Notes: generated by a model not told the origin, from the letters alone. A DNA stretch of 64,000 bases from Flavobacterium sp. NG2 (GCF_034119845.1 NZ_CP139420.1:1032001-1096000), one strand, 5' to 3'. Positions 44,889 through 53,501 are shown, counted from the stretch's first letter. Made by a program: numbers and translations.

Positions 44889-45512
44889 CTATTTCGTTTT
44901 GTCTCCCTCTCCTTTGGAGAGGGCCGGGGAGAGGACTTCCCGCACTGCATGATAATAAGCGGCCCTACTCAGTGGCTCGTATTCTTCGGTTTCGCCTAGC
45001 ATAACAAGATTGTCGTTATCGTTTTTTCTAAAACTATAGTGTGCTAGATTTCCAGTTCGGGTGCAAACGGCGTGAACTTTGGTCACATATTCGGCAGTTG
45101 CCATTAGTGCAGGCATGGGGCCAAAAGGATTTCCTTTAAAATCCATGTCCAATCCAGCTACAATCACACGAATTCCTTGATTGGCCAAATCATTGCAGAC
45201 TGTTACTATTTCGTCATCAAAAAATTGTGCTTCATCAATACCAATTACATCGCAACCTTGAGCTAATATGGCAATATTTGCGGCTGCAGGAACCGGCGTA
45301 GAACGAAATTCATTGGCATCATGAGAAATCACCATATGTTCGTGGTAACGCGTATCGATTGAAGGTTTAAAAATTTCGACTTTTTGTTTGGCAAATTGTG
45401 CTCTTTTGAGCCTTCGGATTAATTCTTCTGTTTTGCCCGAAAACATGGAACCACTAATCACTTCAATCCACCCAAATTGTTCTTTATGATTTACTGTATT
45501 TTCGAGAAACAT
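44889..45512 (-). CDS. tdk: Thymidine kinase with repeat-derived tail
   Basis: Type II thymidine kinase, 207 aa, which phosphorylates thymidine in the salvage pathway. P-loop GSMFSGKTEELIRR, the catalytic DEAQF (IDEAQFFDD), the flexible region HAVCTRTGNLAHYSFRK, and the substrate lasso EYEPLSRAAYYHAV are present. The zinc-site cysteines of many type II enzymes are mostly missing (one Cys in AVCTR). The last 16 residues (VLSPALSKGEGDKTK and before) are encoded by a palindromic repeat: CCCTCTCC/GGAGAGGG at 44905-44923 and a further GGAGAGG. This tail is probably added by repeat insertion near the stop. Confidence 0.93.
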   Translation of the reverse strand: MFLENTVNHKEQFGWIEVISGSMFSGKTEELIRRLKRAQFAKQKVEIFKPSIDTRYHEHMVISHDANEFRSTPVPAAANIAILAQGCDVIGIDEAQFFDDEIVTVCNDLANQGIRVIVAGLDMDFKGNPFGPMPALMATAEYVTKVHAVCTRTGNLAHYSFRKNDNDNLVMLGETEEYEPLSRAAYYHAVREVLSPALSKGEGDKTK

Positions 45513-45670
45513 TTTGTCTTTTTCTTACTTAAAAAATGAATAGTTTTTATTACTTTGTACTTTGATAAAAGCACATAATATTTTATACTTTTGTAGCATC
45601 TCAAAAGTAGAAAAATTTTATCAATTAAAGGGGTTTGGCATCATTAAAACGGGTAACTGTATTAAAAAAG

Positions 45671-45799
45671 TTAAACACGAATTACACAAATAAAAAAAGT
45701 GTTTAAATGAAATGACACTTATTTTTTATCCGCCTAAGGCAGATTCGTGAAATTTAAGAAATAATGTTTTTCATATAATCTGATGTAATCCGTGTTTAA
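45671..45799. repeat. MITE-like inverted-repeat element
   Basis: TTAAACACGAATTAC (45671-45685) and its complement with one mismatch at 45785-45799. The 129-bp element includes the word CACGAATTACAC found at 18.4 kb. The rest of the 380-bp gap ahead of the next gene is AT-rich and has no gene. Confidence 0.6.
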
Positions 45800-45894
45800 A
45801 AAATATTTTAATCCGTTAAGCATAGATAAAACCAAGTCCTTTTTAGAGTACTAAAACACATACAAAATTCGCTATATATTATAATTCTACTGTT

Positions 45895-46980
45895 ATGAAA
45901 AAAAGATTGGAAGCCGATTTAATCAGCATTGCACACAGAATACTTCAATTAAAGAATAAATCCGATGTCAACCAATTGTTTTTGGAAACCCAAAAATTAT
46001 ATGAGAAACTTGCCGTTTTGAGATTTGTGGAAGAACAGTATGGGGAAGCAAAACCAACTATTGGTCAGGCTGCAATTGTTGACGATATCGAAAAGTTTTA
46101 TGATAACCAAGACAATCTTACACCTGAAGTAGCAGCTGTTTTAGAAGAAAACCTAATTGCTGAAATTCCTACTGAAGCACCAATACAAGAAGAAATTAAT
46201 GTGGCGTCAGAAGAAACAGTTGAAGAAGTTCAAGCTACAGAAGAGCCTGCAGAAATAGTGGCAATGGATGAAAAAGTTGAAGAAGTTCAAGTTATAGAAG
46301 AGCCTATTGCAGAAATTGAGCCAACAGAAGTAATTACCGAAGAAGTTGTAGCAGAAGAAGTTGTAGCAGAAGAAGTAGAAGAAATCGTAGCGGAAGTTCC
46401 AGTAGCCGAAGAAACGATTGAGGAAGAAAAACCAGAAATAGTAAGTCCTCCAGCTTTTAAACCTGCCTTTGAATTAGAGGAAGAAATTGACGAGCCTAAA
46501 GTAGAAGAAATAGTAACTGCTAAAAAACCAGAAACAATTCAGATTTCTTTTGAAGATTTATTAGGGGCTGATTATAGCGAACCTCAATTTGTAAAAGTAG
46601 AGGATGTTCCTGCAGTGCCTAAAGAACCTGTTTTTGAACCAGTCAATACCTATAGTCGTTTTGAGGAATCAAACAATGACAATACTATAACAACTGAAAA
46701 AGTAGTAGAAAGAGCAACTCCTAAAATTGTTTCATTAAACGATAAATTTTCTAAAGGAATTGAAATCGATTTGAATGACCAAATTGCTTTTGTAAAACAC
46801 CTTTTTGGTAATAGCCGTGAAGATTATAATCGTGTGTTGAGCCAACTAAATACCTTTGATAATTTCTATGAAACCAAAGCTTTCATTGACGAAATGGTAA
46901 AACCTGATTACAATGATTGGCAAGGTAAAGAAGACTACGAAGAGCGTTTTATGGAAATTATCGAGAAGAAATTTTTGTAA
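45895..46980 (+). CDS. Acidic, low-complexity conserved protein (361 aa)
   Basis: A soluble protein with three parts: a short helical N terminus (ADLISIAHRILQLKNKSDVNQLFLETQKLYEKL), a glutamate/valine/proline-rich linker (residues about 75-230, many EEVVAEE-like repeats), and a compact C-terminal domain (LNDQIAFVKHLFGNSREDYNRVLSQLNTFD, ending EERFMEIIEKKFL). I recognise the pattern as common in Flavobacteriia but no named function. The linker DNA is built of GAAGAAGTT-type repeats and is likely unstable in length. Single gene, with repeats on both sides. Confidence 0.75.
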   Translation: MKKRLEADLISIAHRILQLKNKSDVNQLFLETQKLYEKLAVLRFVEEQYGEAKPTIGQAAIVDDIEKFYDNQDNLTPEVAAVLEENLIAEIPTEAPIQEEINVASEETVEEVQATEEPAEIVAMDEKVEEVQVIEEPIAEIEPTEVITEEVVAEEVVAEEVEEIVAEVPVAEETIEEEKPEIVSPPAFKPAFELEEEIDEPKVEEIVTAKKPETIQISFEDLLGADYSEPQFVKVEDVPAVPKEPVFEPVNTYSRFEESNNDNTITTEKVVERATPKIVSLNDKFSKGIEIDLNDQIAFVKHLFGNSREDYNRVLSQLNTFDNFYETKAFIDEMVKPDYNDWQGKEDYEERFMEIIEKKFL

Positions 46981-46996
46981 ATTCCAGTAAAAATAA

Positions 46997-47262
46997 TTTA
47001 AACACATAGAGACATAGGTTTTTGTAAAACTTAAAAAACGCTTTGCTTAACATAGTAATTCATAGAATTGTTGTTGAATACATTAGATTAGAAAATTAAA
47101 TTGTAGTTATATATTTAGTTTTTAATAAGCTTCAAAGTAGAATAATTGTAGAGCTAATAGAATATTTCAAACAAAGTGTATGTTCTTTGGTAATGCTATG
47201 ATTTTCTATCCTAAGCAGAGCGACTTTTCACAAGCAAAAACCTATGTCTCTATGTGTTTAAA
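46997..47262. repeat. MITE-like element with 28-bp perfect terminal repeats
   Basis: A 28-bp sequence at 46997-47024 (core AAACACATAGAGACATAGG) is repeated in perfect inverse at 47235-47262. The similarity continues inward for about 60 bp with mismatches (CGCTTTGCTTAACATAG against CGCTCTGCTTAGGATAG). The element is 266 bp, has no open frame, and fills nearly all of the gap between two plus-strand genes. Confidence 0.75.
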
Positions 47263-47337
47263 AAATAGGCCACTATAAAAAATCTATTTTTTTAAAATTG
47301 TGGCTAATGATTATTAAAAACCAATGTTAGACTGACT

Positions 47338-48051
47338 ATGTCAAAATTATATATCGTTCCTACGCCCATTGGCAATCTTGAAGACATGACTTTTAGAGCC
47401 ATCCGAATTCTAAAAGAAGCCGACTTGATTCTAGCCGAAGATACGCGTACGAGCGGAAAACTCTTGAAACATTTTGAGATTAGTACCCATATGCATAGTC
47501 ACCATATGCATAACGAACACAAAACCACCGAAAACATTATTGCCCGATTAAAAGCGGGTGAAACCATCGCTTTGATTTCGGATGCAGGAACACCAGCTAT
47601 TTCCGACCCTGGTTTTTTACTCACGCGTGCTTGTATTGAAAACGGCATCGCGGTGGAATGTTTACCGGGTGCAACGGCCTTTGTGCCTGCCTTGGTCAAC
47701 AGTGGTTTGCCTAATGATAAGTTTGTTTTTGAAGGTTTTTTACCTGAAAAAAAAGGGCGCCAAACTCGATACTTAGAACTTGCCGAAGAAACGAGAACCA
47801 TGATTCTCTATGTGTCACCACATAAATTGGTTAAAACCTTGGCAGAATTTATTACCTATTTTGGTGAAGAACGTCCTATCTGTGTGTCGAGAGAATTATC
47901 TAAACTACATGAAGAAAATGTGCGAGGAACGGCTCGTGAAGTGCTAACACATTTTGAAAAAACAGCACCACGTGGCGAAATTGTTGTCGTTATTGGTGGC
48001 AAGCCCATTATAAAAGAACCGAAAAAAAGTAAATTCCAAAAAGACGAATAA
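47338..48051 (+). CDS. rsmI: 16S rRNA (cytidine-1402 2'-O) methyltransferase
   Basis: SAM-dependent tetrapyrrole-methylase-fold enzyme that methylates C1402 of 16S rRNA. At 237 aa it is shorter than the about 285-aa proteobacterial forms but normal for Bacteroidetes. The start MSKLYIVPTPIGNLEDMTFRA is diagnostic, and the SAM-binding loops ILAEDTRTSGKLLKHF and ALISDAGTPAISDPG are intact. The end KFQKDE is immediately followed by the next start codon. Confidence 0.95.
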   Translation: MSKLYIVPTPIGNLEDMTFRAIRILKEADLILAEDTRTSGKLLKHFEISTHMHSHHMHNEHKTTENIIARLKAGETIALISDAGTPAISDPGFLLTRACIENGIAVECLPGATAFVPALVNSGLPNDKFVFEGFLPEKKGRQTRYLELAEETRTMILYVSPHKLVKTLAEFITYFGEERPICVSRELSKLHEENVRGTAREVLTHFEKTAPRGEIVVVIGGKPIIKEPKKSKFQKDE

Positions 48052-48408
48052 ATGACTAGTACGATGACCTTAGCAGCTTTCAGAGCTAAATTACAAGAAA
48101 CGCCAAGCGAAATTGCTTTCGCTGAAACGATGGCAGTAATTGAAGAAAATTACAATTTTACGCCAACCGCTTTCAAAAACGGAGATACTTATAATGCAGC
48201 AGGAACTAATTCAGGTTCTTGTAAATTATTTGCTTTCGCCCAAATGCAACAGCTGACAAAAGAAGAAACATTAGCTTGTTTTGGGAGCTATTATTTTGAA
48301 GAAGTTTTGGGTGATCCAGAAGGAGACAGCCACCAAAATATCCGCAATTTTATGAAATACGGCTGGGACGGAATTGAATTTGAAGGGATTGCTTTAGATT
48401 TTAAATAA
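48052..48408 (+). CDS. HopJ-like protein
   Basis: A 118-aa protein of the HopJ family, with the characteristic PTAFKNGDTYNAAGTNSGSCK and LTKEETLACFGSYYFEEVL followed by HQNIRNFMKYGWDGI. The family name comes from a Pseudomonas type III effector, but it is widespread in free-living bacteria and no secretion system is seen here. It starts right at the rsmI stop (0-bp gap) and is followed 33 bp later by recJ, so the three form an operon. Confidence 0.88.
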   Translation: MTSTMTLAAFRAKLQETPSEIAFAETMAVIEENYNFTPTAFKNGDTYNAAGTNSGSCKLFAFAQMQQLTKEETLACFGSYYFEEVLGDPEGDSHQNIRNFMKYGWDGIEFEGIALDFK

Positions 48409-48441
48409 TCTTTAAACCTGAAACTTTAAACAAAAAAAGCA

Positions 48442-50133
48442 ATGCGTTGGACTTTAAAACCAAAACCTTCCGAAGATAAAATAAAACATTTGGCACAAGC
48501 CTTAAATGTGGAAGATTTTGTAGCCACTTTATTAGTGCAACGCGGGATTGAAACCTTTGAAGAAGCCAAAGCCTTTTTTCGTCCATCACTCGAGCATTTG
48601 CATGATCCGTACTTGATGAAGGATATGGACAAAGCGGTGCTACGAATAGAAAATGCTATTCAGAATAACGAAAATATCTTGGTTTTTGGGGATTATGATG
48701 TCGATGGTACAACGGCCGTTTCCTTAGTTTCGGCTTATTTAAAATCGCATTATTCCAATGTTGCCACTTATATTCCAGACCGTTATTTGGAGGGGTATGG
48801 CGTTTCATTCAAAGGAATTGATTATGCAGAGGACAATGGTTTTTCATTAATTATTGCGCTGGATTGTGGTATCAAATCGATTGAACATGTGGCATACGCC
48901 AAAGAAAAAAACATCGATTTTATTATTTGCGATCACCACCGCCCTGGCGATACTTTGCCAGAAGCAGTGGCTATTCTAGACCCAAAAAGAAGCGATTGCC
49001 ATTATCCTTATGACGAATTGTGTGGTTGTGGTGTCGGTTTCAAACTAATCCAAGCTTTAGGTCAGAATAGAGACGAAACGATAGAGGATTTGATTCCGTA
49101 TTTAGATTTGGTGGCTACCGCCATTGCGGCTGATATTGTTCCAATGACAGGAGAGAATAGAGTTTTGGCTCATTTTGGGCTAAAGGTTATCAATGAGAAT
49201 CCTCGTCCCGGAATTAAAGCTTTGGTACACCAAGTAAAAAAACAAACCCTCGATATTACAGATGTTGTTTTTATAGTAGCACCCCGAATTAACGCAGCTG
49301 GTCGTATCAAACATGGGAATCATGCGGTCGAATTGTTAACGGAATTCGACTTTGAGCAAGCCCAACAATTTGCATCCGAAATTGAGCAATACAACTCTGA
49401 TCGTAAAGGATTAGACCAACAAATCACTAAAGAAGCCTTAAGCCAAATCATCGAACAAAACGAAGAAGAAAGGTTCTCAACGGTTGTTTTCAAAGAAGAT
49501 TGGCATAAAGGGGTTATCGGGATTGTGGCCTCTCGATTGATTGAGAATTATTACCGACCAACTTTGGTTTTTACTAAAAGTGGCGATAAATATGCCGCTT
49601 CGGCACGTTCTGTAAAAGGTTTTGATGTTTATAACGCACTCGAAGCTTGTTCGGAACATTTAGAGCAATTTGGAGGACATATGTATGCCGCAGGAATGAC
49701 TTTGAAAGCTGAGAATTACAATCAATTCAAAAACGCCTTTGAGAAACAAGTACAAGAAACCATCCTTCCAGAGCAACGGATTCCAGAAATCGAAATCGAT
49801 GCTGAAATCGACTTTAACCAAATTACACCCAAATTGATTCGGATTTTAAAACAATTTGAACCTTTTGGTCCACAAAATATGACTCCTGTTTTCTTGAGCA
49901 AGAACGTCAAGGATACTGGCTATGGCAAAACCATGGGGCAACAAGATGAACACATCAGGCTTTTTGTAAAGCAAAACAATAGTGAAGGCCTAGCTGCCAT
50001 CGGATTTGGTTTAGGAAATAAAATGCCTATGGTTACAGACCAAAAACCATTTGAACTAGCCTATTGTATAGACGAAAACGAATGGAACGGAAAAATAACA
50101 ACACAATTACGATTAAAAGATATTAGAGCATGA
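48442..50133 (+). CDS. recJ: Single-stranded-DNA-specific exonuclease RecJ
   Basis: 5'-3' exonuclease of repair and recombination, 563 aa. The DHH domain has ILVFGDYDVDGTTA, LIIALDCGIKS and the DHH motif CDHHRPGD. The DHHA1 domain has GRIKHGNHAVELL and later SARSVKGFDVYNAL, GGHMYAAGMT. The C-terminal OB fold follows. The length is normal. Its stop overlaps the next gene's start by 4 bp (ATGA), so translation is coupled to the MFS transporter. Confidence 0.96.
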   Translation: MRWTLKPKPSEDKIKHLAQALNVEDFVATLLVQRGIETFEEAKAFFRPSLEHLHDPYLMKDMDKAVLRIENAIQNNENILVFGDYDVDGTTAVSLVSAYLKSHYSNVATYIPDRYLEGYGVSFKGIDYAEDNGFSLIIALDCGIKSIEHVAYAKEKNIDFIICDHHRPGDTLPEAVAILDPKRSDCHYPYDELCGCGVGFKLIQALGQNRDETIEDLIPYLDLVATAIAADIVPMTGENRVLAHFGLKVINENPRPGIKALVHQVKKQTLDITDVVFIVAPRINAAGRIKHGNHAVELLTEFDFEQAQQFASEIEQYNSDRKGLDQQITKEALSQIIEQNEEERFSTVVFKEDWHKGVIGIVASRLIENYYRPTLVFTKSGDKYAASARSVKGFDVYNALEACSEHLEQFGGHMYAAGMTLKAENYNQFKNAFEKQVQETILPEQRIPEIEIDAEIDFNQITPKLIRILKQFEPFGPQNMTPVFLSKNVKDTGYGKTMGQQDEHIRLFVKQNNSEGLAAIGFGLGNKMPMVTDQKPFELAYCIDENEWNGKITTQLRLKDIRA

Positions 50134-51401
50134 GTTTTGAAAAAATAAAAAAAGACCCTTACGAAGCCTTACGATACAAGGAATTCAACACCTTTTTATT
50201 AGTGCGCTTCGCGATGGTATTTGCTTGGTCCATGCAATTTATCGTAATCGAATGGCAGGTGTATAGTATTACCAAAGATCCTCTTTCATTAGGATTAATT
50301 GGGTTAATGGAAGTTATTCCTGCGGTTGCCTTAGCCTTATTTGCGGGGCATATTGTAGATCAAAAAGAAAAAAAAGGCATGCTCTTAAAATGTATTCTCG
50401 CCTTTTCAGTGGTTAGTTTTGGCTTGTTTTTATTGACTTGGCCAGCGGTAATTGCTGATTTTGAAACGCAAACCGTTCTTTACGGAATTTATTTTATGGT
50501 CTTTTTAGGCGGTTTGGTTCGTGCTTTTTTAGGGCCAACAATATTCTCTCTTTTATCGTTAATTGTTCCCAAAAAAGCCTATTCGAATGCCGCTACTTGG
50601 AGTAGTTCGGTTTGGCAAGTTGGTTCTGTGGTAGGGCCTGCTGCTGCTGGTTTTTCTATTCATTTAATTGGGGTACACTGGTCGATGTGTTCTGTTTTTA
50701 TCTGTTCAGTTATTGCCTTGTTAGGTTTAACCCAGATAGAGAGAAAACCTATTTTGAATCCAAAAATTGGCGAACCGGTTATGCAGAGTTTGTCTGAGGG
50801 AATCAAATTTGTGTTTAATAACAAAACCGTTTTAGGAGCGATTACCTTAGATATGGTGGCTGTACTTTTTGGTGGAGCAGTGGCTTTATTGCCCGTATTT
50901 GCCCAAGATATTCTTAAAGTTGGGCCTGAGGGATTTGGTTTCCTTAGAGCCGCACCCGCAGTAGGTGCTTTTCTGACCATGTTAGTTACTGCTTATGTTC
51001 CATTAAACACCAATGCAGGGATTAAATTGCTAGCTGCTATCTTTGGTTTTGGTGTCTCAATAATTGTATTTGGACTTTCTACTATTTTTTGGGTGTCACT
51101 ATTAGCCTTGTTTTTAAGTGGTGTATTCGATGGAATATCTGTAGTGATTCGTCAAACCATTTTATTTCTAAAAACGCCTGACCATATGCGTGGTCGAGTA
51201 TCGGCAGTAAACTCGATGTTTGTGGGTTCTTCTAATGAATTAGGAGCCTTTGAAAGTGGTTTAACAGCGCGATTAATGGGAACCGTTACCGCTGTAGTTT
51301 TTGGAGGAAGTATGACTTTACTAGTTGTAATTTTGACAGGAACTTTATCGCCAACGTTTAGAAATCTAGATCTTAATAAAGATATCGAAGACGAAGAATA
51401 G
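50130..51401 (+). CDS. MFS transporter
   Basis: A 423-aa major facilitator with twelve predicted helices. It has the cytoplasmic loop motif GHIVDQKEKKGMLL between helices 2 and 3 and KTPDHMRGRVSAVNSMFVGSSNELG near helix 10-11, features of the EntS-like exporter subfamily. Substrate unknown. It starts inside the recJ stop, so it is the last gene of the rsmI-hopJ-recJ operon. Its position behind recJ gives no hint of the substrate. Confidence 0.87.
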   Translation: MSFEKIKKDPYEALRYKEFNTFLLVRFAMVFAWSMQFIVIEWQVYSITKDPLSLGLIGLMEVIPAVALALFAGHIVDQKEKKGMLLKCILAFSVVSFGLFLLTWPAVIADFETQTVLYGIYFMVFLGGLVRAFLGPTIFSLLSLIVPKKAYSNAATWSSSVWQVGSVVGPAAAGFSIHLIGVHWSMCSVFICSVIALLGLTQIERKPILNPKIGEPVMQSLSEGIKFVFNNKTVLGAITLDMVAVLFGGAVALLPVFAQDILKVGPEGFGFLRAAPAVGAFLTMLVTAYVPLNTNAGIKLLAAIFGFGVSIIVFGLSTIFWVSLLALFLSGVFDGISVVIRQTILFLKTPDHMRGRVSAVNSMFVGSSNELGAFESGLTARLMGTVTAVVFGGSMTLLVVILTGTLSPTFRNLDLNKDIEDEE

Positions 51402-51447
51402 ATTATGTTCAAGGAGCAAAAAGATTCCGCTAATCAAGAAAGATTTG

Positions 51448-51520
51448 TCCTGCTGTCCGCTATATCTTGTGGCGGCATAAATCCCGCCGCCACAAGGATG
51501 CCGCTTCCATCAGGGCTATC
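51448..51520 (-). repeat. Variable-stem palindromic repeat, family 1 (copy C)
   Basis: On the minus strand: left arm AGCCCTGATGGAAGCGGCAT, an 11-bp perfect stem (51466-51476 with 51486-51496, CTTGTGGCGGC), and right arm GATATAGCGGACAGCAGGA. It lies downstream of the MFS gene. Confidence 0.8.
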
Positions 51521-51603
51521 CATTATGTTTATTGCTTTCAAGAAGAATTAGATACCGTCTCCATAAAAACGATAGTAGTATTATTTGTTAAAACACTATA
51601 TTT

Positions 51604-51622
51604 ATTTAGATTAAATATAAAT
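51604..51622 (+). promoter_or_regulatory. Candidate Fur/DtxR-type operator
   Basis: ATTTAGATTAAATATAAAT is an almost perfect 19-bp palindrome, extendable to 23 bp with one mismatch. It ends 6 bp ahead of a TATATTTG -7 element, a position where a bound repressor would block transcription. Confidence 0.45.
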
Positions 51623-51628
51623 AATTTT

Positions 51629-51636
51629 TATATTTG
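51629..51636 (+). promoter_or_regulatory. -7 promoter element TATATTTG
   Basis: TAnnTTTG match 18 bp ahead of the ATG at 51655. Confidence 0.6.
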
Positions 51637-51654
51637 TTTTCAGATAACATTATT

Positions 51655-52011
51655 ATGAAAGATATACATCCCATATATCAAAACGAATTTGGCGTTGCAT
51701 TTTTTTGGAAAGTAGAGAAAGAGATACTAAAAGACAAAGTACAACTCGTTTTTAAAGAAACGGGTTTACAAATGAATCCTGAGGAACTAACCGCTTTTAA
51801 GTGTTTAATTGAAGAGAGTTACAATCAAAACTACTGTTGTGATGATTGCGAATTCAAAGCTAGTTGTTCTAAATATTTAGTCAAAACACCTTTTAAAGAA
51901 GTTGATTTGGCGCTTTCCATCAATGAAATGATACAGATGAACAACCTAGTTTCTACTGCTTTGTTTAAAATTGATTTGGAAAGTTATTTATGGGGAGCGG
52001 GTTTGAATTAG
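51655..52011 (+). CDS. Small cysteine-motif protein, possibly metal-responsive
   Basis: A 118-aa soluble protein. I start at ATG 51655 because the promoter element would otherwise lie inside the gene. The middle has a cysteine cluster YCCDDCEFKASCSKYL (C-C-x2-C-x5-C) that could bind a metal or Fe-S cluster. The rest is helical with no known domain. The candidate iron-type operator directly ahead of its promoter suggests a link with metal homeostasis. It overlaps the convergent lpxH gene by 4 bp. Confidence 0.75.
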   Translation: MKDIHPIYQNEFGVAFFWKVEKEILKDKVQLVFKETGLQMNPEELTAFKCLIEESYNQNYCCDDCEFKASCSKYLVKTPFKEVDLALSINEMIQMNNLVSTALFKIDLESYLWGAGLN

Positions 52012-52757
52012 TGGTATTCTTTTAATTCGAAATTTTCACCATCAAAAACGCCATACGTAAAGTAAGTAATCCAATCACCTAGATTCACATAATCAGCATT
52101 TTCGCCCACAGGATGAATCATTGGTAAGTGGCGGTGTCCAAAGATGAGGTAGTTGTAGTGCTTGGTTTCCAGTTTTCGTTTGGCATATAAAATAAGCCAT
52201 TCGTTGTCTTCGCCTAAGAATTTAACATCATCAGCACCAGAAATTAATTTATTTTTTACCGATAAATATTGTGCCAATCGTACGCCAATATCGGGATGTA
52301 ACCAGCGGAACAACCATTTTGAAAACGGATTGGTAAATACTTTTTTCATGCGTTTGTATCCCATGTCACCAGGACCTTTTCCGTCACCATGACCAATCAA
52401 AAAAGTTTTACCTCCAAAAGTGAATTCTTGATTATCGTGATACACTGGGATTTTCAATTCTTTTTGGAAATAATCATGCATCCACAAATCGTGGTTTCCT
52501 ACGAAAAAGTATATAGGAATACCGCTGTCGCTAATTTCAGCTAGTTTGCCTAAAACACGCACAAAACCTTTAGGGACAACAGTTTTATATTCGAACCAAA
52601 AATCGAATAAATCACCCAATAAAAAAATAGCTTCGGCATCTTGCTTTACTTCGTCTAACCAAGCAACAAATTTCTTTTCGCGTGGCAAACTTAATTCGGC
52701 TGTAGGTGCTCCAAAATGTTGGTCGGAAGCGAAATATATTTTCTTATTACTTGTCAT
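52008..52757 (-). CDS. lpxH: UDP-2,3-diacylglucosamine diphosphatase
   Basis: Metallophosphoesterase of lipid A synthesis, 249 aa. Metal-binding motifs appear in order: FASDQHFGAP (D-x-H), LLGDLFDFWFEYK (GD), FFVGNHDLWM (GNHD), IGHGDGKG, and FGHRHLPM. The D-x-H is DQH, within family variation. It starts 47 bp downstream of queD in the same direction, so an operon is likely. Confidence 0.92.
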   Translation of the reverse strand: MTSNKKIYFASDQHFGAPTAELSLPREKKFVAWLDEVKQDAEAIFLLGDLFDFWFEYKTVVPKGFVRVLGKLAEISDSGIPIYFFVGNHDLWMHDYFQKELKIPVYHDNQEFTFGGKTFLIGHGDGKGPGDMGYKRMKKVFTNPFSKWLFRWLHPDIGVRLAQYLSVKNKLISGADDVKFLGEDNEWLILYAKRKLETKHYNYLIFGHRHLPMIHPVGENADYVNLGDWITYFTYGVFDGENFELKEYH

Positions 52758-52804
52758 TTAAAAAATATCAAATTTTGGAATTTGGGATTTGAGTAATTGA
52801 AACT

Positions 52805-53257
52805 TTATAGATTATCACTAGCAAACCATTCTGCAAATGATGAATCTGTTTCTTGTAATTTTAGCGAAAATAACTCAATTCCTTCAGGTAAACGTCCCTT
52901 AATTCTATTTGAAAAATCAATAACCATATTTTCACTTGTAGGCTGATAATCTACCAAAATGACATGATGACCACGGTTTTTTAATTCTTTGGCTAATTCT
53001 ATATGAGGTGTGGTTTCGTTGAAAACAGTGGCATGATCAAATTGATCAACGATTTCTTCTTTTACGATTTTTTTCAAATCAGAGAAGTCAATCACCATTC
53101 CAAATTTCACATGAGAACGATCAGTAATAGGGCGCCCCATTACGGTTACCGACAATTTATAACTATGACCGTGAACATTTTTACATTTTCCATCATATCC
53201 ATAAAGGGCGTGACCGGTTTCGAAACTAAATTGTTTGGTGATTCTAATGTTGCTCAT
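52805..53257 (-). CDS. queD: 6-carboxy-tetrahydropterin synthase (QueD/PTPS family)
   Basis: A 150-aa T-fold enzyme. The zinc histidines are in SFETGHALYGYDGKCKNVHGHSYKL, with the catalytic cysteine in KCKNVHGH and the first ligand His in GHALY. A later catalytic Asp/His pair is DQFDHATVF, and the conserved glutamate is in SLKLQETDSSF. CxxxHGH is the queuosine-type form. Upstream of lpxH. Other queuosine genes are not adjacent. Confidence 0.93.
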   Translation of the reverse strand: MSNIRITKQFSFETGHALYGYDGKCKNVHGHSYKLSVTVMGRPITDRSHVKFGMVIDFSDLKKIVKEEIVDQFDHATVFNETTPHIELAKELKNRGHHVILVDYQPTSENMVIDFSNRIKGRLPEGIELFSLKLQETDSSFAEWFASDNL

Positions 53258-53362
53258 TTTGTTTTATTTTGAATGCAAATTTAGTGAATAGAAATGATAA
53301 TTAAGCACTAATGATTATTTCACAAGAATTGACTCAAACAGTTTTAAAAAATCTTATAAAAG

Positions 53363-53481
53363 TTAACCGCTAATTCGCAGATTTTTATATTAATATTAGG
53401 ACTGATTTATTTGCGCTAATACCGCTTAAAGCGGTTAATATTAAGTAAAATTTAATTAAAAAATTAGCGAATCTGCGGTTA
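53363..53481. repeat. Inverted-repeat element of CGCTAATT/CGCAGATT modules
   Basis: TTAACCGCTAATTCGCAGAT at 53363 is mirrored by a stretch ending at 53481 whose reverse complement reads TAACCGCAGATTCGCTAATT: the two 8-bp modules appear swapped. An inner palindrome ACCGCTTAAAGCGGT lies between them. It is non-coding and occupies the gap after queD. Confidence 0.6.
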
Positions 53482-53501
53482 TAAAACTCATGAGTTTGGC
53501 T

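Noticed and set aside
48052..48408. Type III secretion effector
   Set aside because: No secretion genes are nearby and the gene is embedded in a housekeeping operon; the name is historical.
51467..51658. Plus-strand open frame of 63 codons
   Set aside because: Its first third is the variable-stem palindrome, and the rest is the promoter region of the following gene.
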